64,000 bases of DNA, taken from positions 14,539,501 to 14,603,500 of the forward strand of contig BSBM01000440.1 in NCBI GenBank assembly GCA_027924585.1, written 5' to 3'. Positions within the stretch are counted from its first letter, which is position 1, and the number at the start of each line of letters is the position of its first letter. Below the pieces are notes generated by a model, which ran no database searches, was not told the DNA's origin, and was given only the letters and a program-made list of their open reading frames with translations. Below are positions 58,231 through 64,000 of the stretch, in pieces. The position numbers and the translations under genes are program-made. The DNA is from Larix kaempferi (taxonomy: Eukaryota > Streptophyta > Pinopsida > Pinales > Pinaceae).

Positions 58231-60350
58231 AAAGTCCTAAGGAAGGTTCATGGAAAAGAGAATCTTCTTTTTAATCTTTCTTTTCATGCTCGGGGATCTT
58301 AAGAGCTACGTCATATTGTCGGCACATCTCATCTTCAAAAGACTAATCTTTTTCTCTGACTGTTACTTCAAGCATTCTTTTCAAATCTTCAATTTCCCTT
58401 ACAAGCTTCCTAAGGGAATTCTGTTTTTCTTTGATTTGCAAGCGAAGTAGATTTTCTTTGTCTTTTCTAAACTTCTGCCTATCCTCATGCTCTGTGGGAT
58501 AGTGCTTATATAAATCTGTTGGATTGTAGAATGTAAGATGATGGGAAGGATAGAGTTTACCTTATTCTGATTGATTCTCTTTTCCTTTAAGTAATGACAG
58601 TAGATTTTTCTTTTACTCCTTTAATTCTGCTCTGAGAATATACTCAAAAACAGGAATCTCGGATAGTTGTTGATCAATTGCAGCTAATCATTGTTGAGGA
58701 GATGGTTTTCTTGAAGCAGAAAACATATAACAAGAAAAATCAAAGTCTCAAGGTCCATCACACCCTCCTAAATTTGCGTTCGAGGCAGAATCAGAGTTGG
58801 AAGAGGAAGAATCAGAACTGGAGGGAGAAAATCTATTCAGATGGATATCAGAATCATTATTAGAAGAATAAACATCATCAGGGAGAAACATAATTTCTCC
58901 AGAAGGATACTGATCTTTTTCACAAAAATAAAGATCCCACCAAGCTGGATCTAGTTGTTCGGAGAAAGCCGCAAGATTTGGTTTGGATTTATTTTGTGGA
59001 CATTTGCTTTCCCAATGACCTTTCTTTCCACAAATAAAACATTTTTATTTGTTTGTTGGCTCAGACCTTTTTCTGACATAAGATTTCTTATGGAATGGGT
59101 TTCTAATTTTTTTCTTATAAGACTTGTGAGTCTTATGCTTGTAGGATTTACCAGGATGATATATAGAAGCACTTGTATGGAATCCTTTATTTGTCTTATT
59201 GCAGTGGCATGATTCTTTTCCGAAATTCCCTCTATTGTAAGCACCACAACCCCAATCGGGAAATTTTGCTACATCTTTAAAGAAACTAAGGGAATACATA
59301 GATTGGTGCCTTTTGAAATCCCAACTGACTCTCTTTCCTAGGCAATGTTCTTTCCAAGTTTTCATGATAAAATCATGGAGCTGTGCTAATAAGAGTTCGT
59401 GAAGATTAATCTTCTTATATTTTAAAAATTCTTCCACAGCATTTGGAACATGACCAGGAAAGCTTATAAGATAGTGTTTCAAGTATGCTGGTTCACCAGA
59501 CTTTGCTGAAGAGATAAGAAGGTTCTGCATATAGCAGAAGTATTTCTCACTTTGACTCAGGTCACAAACTCTTGTAGACATGAATAAAGAAGTTAGGTGC
59601 GCATAGTCTTATTTATCGTCAGGGCCATAGAAATCTTTTCCCAAAGCATGCAGTATCTATTTATCTGCATCATCATCATTCAAACTATCATCTTTTTCTT
59701 CTTTTGGTAACCACCGCCACCATTCATGTGTTAAATCGGATAATCCAGCTATCAGCTGTAAAGCTAATTGCTGACCAGAAATATTTGAATATTGGGTCTT
59801 TTTATATAAAACCCATTGGCCAAGAAGCTGTATGGTTGACTTTATTTCTTCCCATGAATGACATTGGATATTCAGAACGGATTGCTCGAGCATCTGTGAC
59901 ATTAGGTTATTCATTCCATTTATTCCAAAATGGAATTTGTGAGAAGGAGCGGAAGAGGCATCTTACGTGTCTAAATCAAAAGTGGGAGGAGGAGGACCTA
60001 AAAAGGAGGAAGAACTAAGTTAATGGCTAACCCCTGAACTATTTTTGGTATCTTTTGTGTGAGAGGGGAATTTAAGCATAGCCATATATTTTTCAGGTAA
60101 TCCCTTAGGCATTCTATGGAATTGACTTACTAAGCTTTGTATTTCTTGGAATTCTTCTTCATCTTGACCAAACTTAAAATCTGATCTATCATCCTCATCT
60201 TGGACACTCATCATACCAAATGAGTAACTTTTAGATTGTTGTCGTTGGTGTCCTTTTAGTGCAAGATCCATTGCTGCTTGGATGACCGAGCCAGTTTTCT
60301 TTTTCAATTCTTGAGTTTTGGTCAAAAGCCTACCCAAGACATTCATCCTT
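58231..60350 (-). pseudogene. Viral coat protein region with zinc finger
   Basis: Capsid protein of the virion. The main frame 59045-59581 contains FPGHVPNAVEEFLKYKK and a Lys/His/Ser-rich basic tail. An in-frame TAA sits just before CFICGKKGHWESKC (about 58997-59038), a perfect C-x2-C-x4-H-x4-C finger that binds the pregenomic RNA. Further upstream (higher coordinates) 59657-59914 contains WEEIKSTIQLLGQWVLY and 60020-60346 another acidic piece. Acid/Ser-rich sequence follows the finger (about 58720-58920). Frames are split by at least three stops or shifts. Confidence 0.85.
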
Positions 60351-60352
60351 TT

Positions 60353-60650
60353 CTATGTCTTGTCATATGTTGTATTTATTGCAGTTTTTATCTCTTTTGT
60401 ATCATGCAGCAAATTATCCATAAGGTCTAGTTTGGTTTGGAGCATTGATATCTTATCATGCTCATCCTTCATTGTTTTCTTTAATTGAATGATATCCATG
60501 GCCATATCATCCTGATTTTGTATTATGAGATGTTGTTGAAAATTGACATAGTTTGCAAGCTTTATTTCATCTGAGACGGTTTCAGAAGGAATAGAATATT
60601 TATAGGGCATGAATTCTTTTTTATGAGTATTTTCTTTCAGGCAGGATAGT
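60353..60650 (-). pseudogene. Coiled-coil segment between movement and coat proteins
   Basis: Frame 60353-60610 shows heptad-like spacing of I/L/M (IIQLKKTMKDEHDKISMLQT, LDLMDNLLHDTKEIKTAIN). It lies between the movement-protein and coat-protein parts. Similar coiled coils occur in caulimovirid virion-associated proteins. The function here is inferred only from position. Confidence 0.6.
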
Positions 60651-61701
60651 CTGAGTGCTGACCTTTATGTTCAGTGTCATAGACTCTAGAAAAGGATGGC
60701 TGAACTGAAGTAGAAGAATCAAGTTCATGCCTATTTGACTTAAAGTCAGAATTATTCACAGAAGGGGTCCTGAGAAGAGGAGGAGTAAAATGAGGAGTAG
60801 AACGGCCTTCGGGGATTCAGAATGAGTGGGAAAATCCATCAAAATAAATTGAACTATTGACAAAAGACTCTATTTTCTGTATAGAATTATCTTGGTTCCT
60901 TGGCTCTTTATATTTCACTTCCCATTGTCTAGGGTAATTTATTCCCGTCTATTCAAAGGTAACTGGAGTAGTTTGTTTAAATTTATCAGTCTCCACCATG
61001 CTATGTAGGTGTGATCTCTGATGGACCTTAGACCGGAGCGGGGGAAGAGTATCATTCCCAAAGCGGTAGAAAACATAGGCTTTGAGTTGGATGATCTTGG
61101 AGCCATAATCCATTTTAAATCCACATGGTAATCTATATGCTTTAAGTAAATCGTAGATATAGGGATCATCAAGGCTAACATAATACTTAGGAAAAATAGT
61201 GCCAAAACATGGGCCATTATGTAAGGGAGTGGTAAAGCCTCTGATGATGGCATCAGAAAAATCGATATGTCAAGTGTATATGGATACACACAAAGAAGAA
61301 ACTGGAATATAGGGTCAAACTAATGAACCATGTCCAAGTTTAATTGCACCAAGATGGGCATACTTATATCCCTGGGTTTTATCCCAATCTATCTGGGACT
61401 TATCTAACAAATTAATATGCACATGTGCATCTCTATATGTAAAGGAAACATCAATTGAGCTAAATTTGATTTGAGTGTGAGTTTTATATTGCCACCATGA
61501 TAAATTGTAAACATCAGAAGGTAAGATGGTTGGTAATTGCCAATTTTCAAAAGGATTTAAACCCTGGATATTGATTATTGAAGAAGATGTAGAAGTCTCA
61601 TGTTGAAAAGAGGAGCGTCTTTCAGATAAAGATACTTATGTATCGTTGTCTGTATGACAGTCTAAGGTTTGTAACAGGCCTGAATCCATTGAAGGGTCCA
61701 T
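60651..61701 (-). pseudogene. Viral movement protein region
   Basis: Cell-to-cell movement protein (30K superfamily). A candidate start ATG is 61699-61701, beginning MDPSMDSGLLQ. The recognisable core is GYKYAHLGAIKLG (about 61333-61371), the xHLGAIxxG stretch typical of caulimovirid movement proteins, then FSDAIIRGFTTPLHNGP (about 61215-61265). Stops lie near 61637, 61271 and 60950. Sequence from about 60940 to 60651 is a variable, Ser/Pro-rich spacer. Confidence 0.75.
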
Positions 61702-61967
61702 GGAACACTTACCTTTATTGGGCAGTAAATGGGAAAATCACTCACTTGGGTTCCTACAACTCTTTCTAAAAGAGACAACTGAGGATTTACGATGCCTATC
61801 CCACGGCTATGACCTCACCACAACTCGGATACCCTTTTACCTAAAATAGAACATTCACTTTAATGATAAGGAAACATATATCAGACTGTAAACAAGATAC
61901 ATCAACTCATATAGCAAAAGATCAAAATATAAATGTTGATACTTACAACACAAAAGGCCAACTGGTG

Positions 61968-61982
61968 TTGGCTCTGATACCA
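61968..61982 (-). promoter_or_regulatory. Viral primer-binding site for initiator tRNA-Met
   Basis: On the minus strand TGGTATCAGAGCCAA, a near-perfect match to the caulimovirid PBS. It sits about 760 nt downstream of the unit 2 TATA box and about 270 nt before the candidate start at 61701. Confidence 0.93.
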
Positions 61983-62636
61983 AATGCCTCCAAGATCTCT
62001 TTTGGATTTCTCTGGAAAACTTGCTTGTTTTCCATTAAATATTTCACACTCAATTTACATATATGCTCTTACAGACACAAACAGAGTTCTAAGCACAAGG
62101 TACTGGGGCCATTTATGTTTCGAGCATAAGCAAAGCTGAAGTTTTGATCCCAATTGTTCGCTCGAAGTGCAAAGAGAGAGCATACACTACTAACTTCTTA
62201 CAAACTCTTTACACTTGAGATATCTTCTTTTCGTATGCCAATTCAAATGCCTCTAAGATCTCTTTTGGATTTATTTGGAAAACTTGCTTGTTTTTCATTA
62301 AATCTTTCACACTCAATTTACACATATTCTCTTACAGACACAAACAGATTTCTAAGCATATGGTACTGGAGTCGTTTATGTTTCAAGCATCGGTAAAGCT
62401 AAAGTCTAATCCAAGGATCCCTGGGAACACCAGCATATGCTTACTAAACTCTTACAAAACATATATACATATTATCAGTTCATCTTCGGACTGTGAAGAT
62501 CATCATTGATATTAACACACTTGAAGATCAGATAGCTTTTGATCCCAACTGTTCACTCATAGCCCAGAGGGAGAGCATACACTACTGACTTATTACAGAC
62601 TCTTTACACTTGAGATATCTGCTTTTCGTATGCCAG
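61983..62636 (-). repeat. Duplicated viral leader
   Basis: Copy 1 61983-62243 and copy 2 62247-62636 start with the same 'aaatgcctc(c/t)aagatctcttttgga' and end with 'tcttttcgtatgcca'. Copy 2 contains about 130-165 bp (around 62380-62545) missing from copy 1. So this is a tandem duplication plus deletion in the regulatory region. Confidence 0.88.
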
Positions 62637-62742
62637 TTCACACTAAGCACGGGAACGGAGGATACCTAGACCTCGACTCAAATACTTGCAGAGATCTCAA
62701 CTCATAAAAAACCAAATGTCTAAATGAGAGCTTTGGAGTCTT

Positions 62743-62749
62743 ATTTATA
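62743..62749 (-). promoter_or_regulatory. Viral TATA box, unit 2
   Basis: TATAAAT, 7672 bp from its unit 1 equivalent. Here the leader, PBS and polyprotein lie downstream in order, so this is the promoter that would drive the full-length RNA of unit 1. Confidence 0.75.
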
Positions 62750-62991
62750 CAAAAATTAGTTGGTTTCCCAGTGACTCCTGACTGACAACATTCATTCAAA
62801 ATTAAATATCTGGGGTGGAGTGTGGGGATAGCCACATCCATTATCTCATCCCTTAAATGGTCTAACAGACATATGGGGACCCGAAGAAATTACTTTAGCC
62901 AAACTTTAAGACAGACTTAGATCGACTCGCCTTTTAATACAAAGGGACATACGTCCGACGACATAAAATAAAATTATTACAATGTGGAAAA

Positions 62992-64000
62992 TTAATCATA
63001 GGGGTCCCAACCCTGCAAACATATACAAATTTCTCGGCCATCATCGAGATCCACTCCACCACACGGAAAATTAAAAGGATCCCTGTCAGAATCCACGGGT
63101 TCATCTGGCATAATGTATGGGTAGAGAGTATAGTCAAAGCATTGCTCAACGTCCGACCCAAACATAACTTGGTTATTTTCACACATAATATTTCCTTGAA
63201 AATTTGATTCCACTCTATAGTTAAGAGGAATCCTTCTGGTGTGAAATTTGTTTTCAATTCTCTTGTCGTCTTGATCTCTTTTGATGAACTTCTGGGTTGT
63301 ATAAACAGTATGTTCAAGCGACGTATATCTTCCTCCAAGGTGTCGTAATTTAAATTTGAACCACATGTGGTTATGGTCTATGACCTGCATATCATCTTGA
63401 AGTTGGAGGATGAAATTAGCCCTCCGTTGAACCCAATCTTTTCATGGACAAAACTTATCCAAAAATATTTCAGTCCACCCTGACCATTTATTGTTGATAA
63501 GATTTGACGGGTCTGCACATATAATTATCTCTCGTTCTTCTCTGCGGAATTGAAGAATAAGGTTATATGTGGTACAGGTAAGATCACCATGTCCCAAGTT
63601 GACATACCACACATCTCTTCCTTCTTCTTCATTGCAATCTAGCCAAACTTCGTGACAACCAATTAATTTGTCATGTTCCTTTTCTAGACCAAGAAACGCA
63701 TATTTTTCCCATTTCTCCAAAATTTGGAGTTTAAGTGAAGACTCTTGAATTTGTCATATGAGAGTTAAAGACAGAAACTTTTCATCTTATGTTCTATTTG
63801 CATGCTCTAAATACTGTTGAGGCTCTTCTGGTGTCGAGGATTCATCCCATGGCTTCAGGAACAAGCCTACCTGAGAATGACTAGGTGGGGATGGAAATGG
63901 CCTTGTCGGACTCTTGCATATATATTGTTGTGAAGAGTTGTATGCTCCTGCACTGAACATATTGATCTGGGGAAAATCTTGATTATGTAACTCTTCTATG
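62992..64000 (-). pseudogene. C-terminal extension of the viral polyprotein, unit 2
   Basis: Ends with TAA 62992-62994. Frames 62992-63390 and 63442-63720 are less broken than in unit 1 and carry HNHMWFKFKLRHLGGRY, PDEPVDSDRDPFNFPCGG and the final GGVDLDDGREICICLQGWDP. The window ends before RNase H of this unit would begin. Identity with unit 1 is about 90% by eye. That the tail is conserved in both units argues it belonged to the virus rather than to flanking DNA. Confidence 0.75.

Larger units (their letters stand above)
54785..64000 (-). mobile_element. Endogenous pararetrovirus (Caulimoviridae), head-to-tail tandem
   Basis: Caulimovirids are plant DNA viruses that replicate by reverse transcription without LTRs or integrase. 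The block has movement protein, zinc-finger coat protein, protease, RT and RNase H in one minus-strand polyprotein order, and no integrase. 54785-56328 repeats as 62457-64000 with an offset of exactly 7672 bp at the TATA box. That is a plausible genome length, so at least one full unit is followed by part of another. All frames carry stops or shifts, so it is a relic. The single-polyprotein order resembles Petuvirus and the gymnosperm endogenous groups. The genus is not decided. Confidence 0.93.

Noticed and set aside
1-64000. CRISPR arrays, operons, prokaryotic promoters
   Set aside because: The sequence is plant nuclear in character. The tandem repeats here have no unique spacers of constant length.
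1-64000. tRNA or rRNA genes
   Set aside because: Only primer-binding-site complements of tRNA-Met were seen (38456, 61968). No cloverleaf with A and B boxes was recognised.
54785-64000. LTR retrotransposon instead of a virus
   Set aside because: No integrase is present, there is a movement-protein region, the RT is caulimovirid-like, and the repeat includes coding sequence of the polyprotein end. This fits a tandem circular genome better than LTRs.

Overview
The window looks like nuclear DNA from a large, repeat-rich plant genome, most likely a gymnosperm. The signs are the near-absence of intact genes, many old and stop-ridden LTR retrotransposons nested in one another, a Tat-like Ty3/gypsy element with a second RNase H, a chromodomain-type Ty3/gypsy element, LINE and Copia remnants, broken plant nuclear gene pieces, and an integrated caulimovirid. 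The host assignment is an inference. No intact host gene was found, and no tRNA or rRNA gene.

Layout. 1-723: part of an LTR on the minus strand whose element continues beyond the left edge. About 735-6780 and 23110-29175: the arms of a very large inverted repeat (about 6 kb each, about 16 kb between them). Each arm carries the same layers: an LTR-like AT-rich block, a decayed gypsy element, a scrap of a plant P-loop NTPase exon, and the 5' part of a Tat-like LTR retrotransposon. The loop between the arms holds a truncated UDP-glucose 6-dehydrogenase pseudogene (7010-8136), a gamma-carbonic-anhydrase exon duplicated in tandem (10027-10442), a minus-strand LINE with a complex local rearrangement, an RNase H remnant, a minisatellite and a Copia remnant.

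26429-36616 is the best-defined element: a 10.2-kb Tat-like LTR retrotransposon with 1.88-kb LTRs. It sits inside the P-loop NTPase exon with a 5-bp target duplication (one mismatch). It encodes gag, protease, an extra RNase H lying before the reverse transcriptase, RT, a second and probably catalytically dead RNase H, and integrase, all with stops and frameshifts. Each LTR carries six ~73-bp repeats that can fold into strong hairpins upstream of the TATA box.

38092-44007 is a decayed chromodomain gypsy element (LTRs, tRNA-Met primer site, gag, RT, integrase, chromodomain remnant) related to the gypsy layer in the arms. 47032-50677 is an LTR plus gag of another gypsy element, cut by a minus-strand LTR block (about 50678-53031) that contains a long pyrimidine tract. 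54785 to the window end is an endogenous pararetrovirus (Caulimoviridae) on the minus strand. Its repeat period is 7672 bp, so one complete unit is followed by the start of a second, head to tail. One long polyprotein region runs movement protein, coat protein, protease, RT, RNase H and then a C-terminal extension of about 340 codons that I do not recognise. All its reading frames are interrupted.
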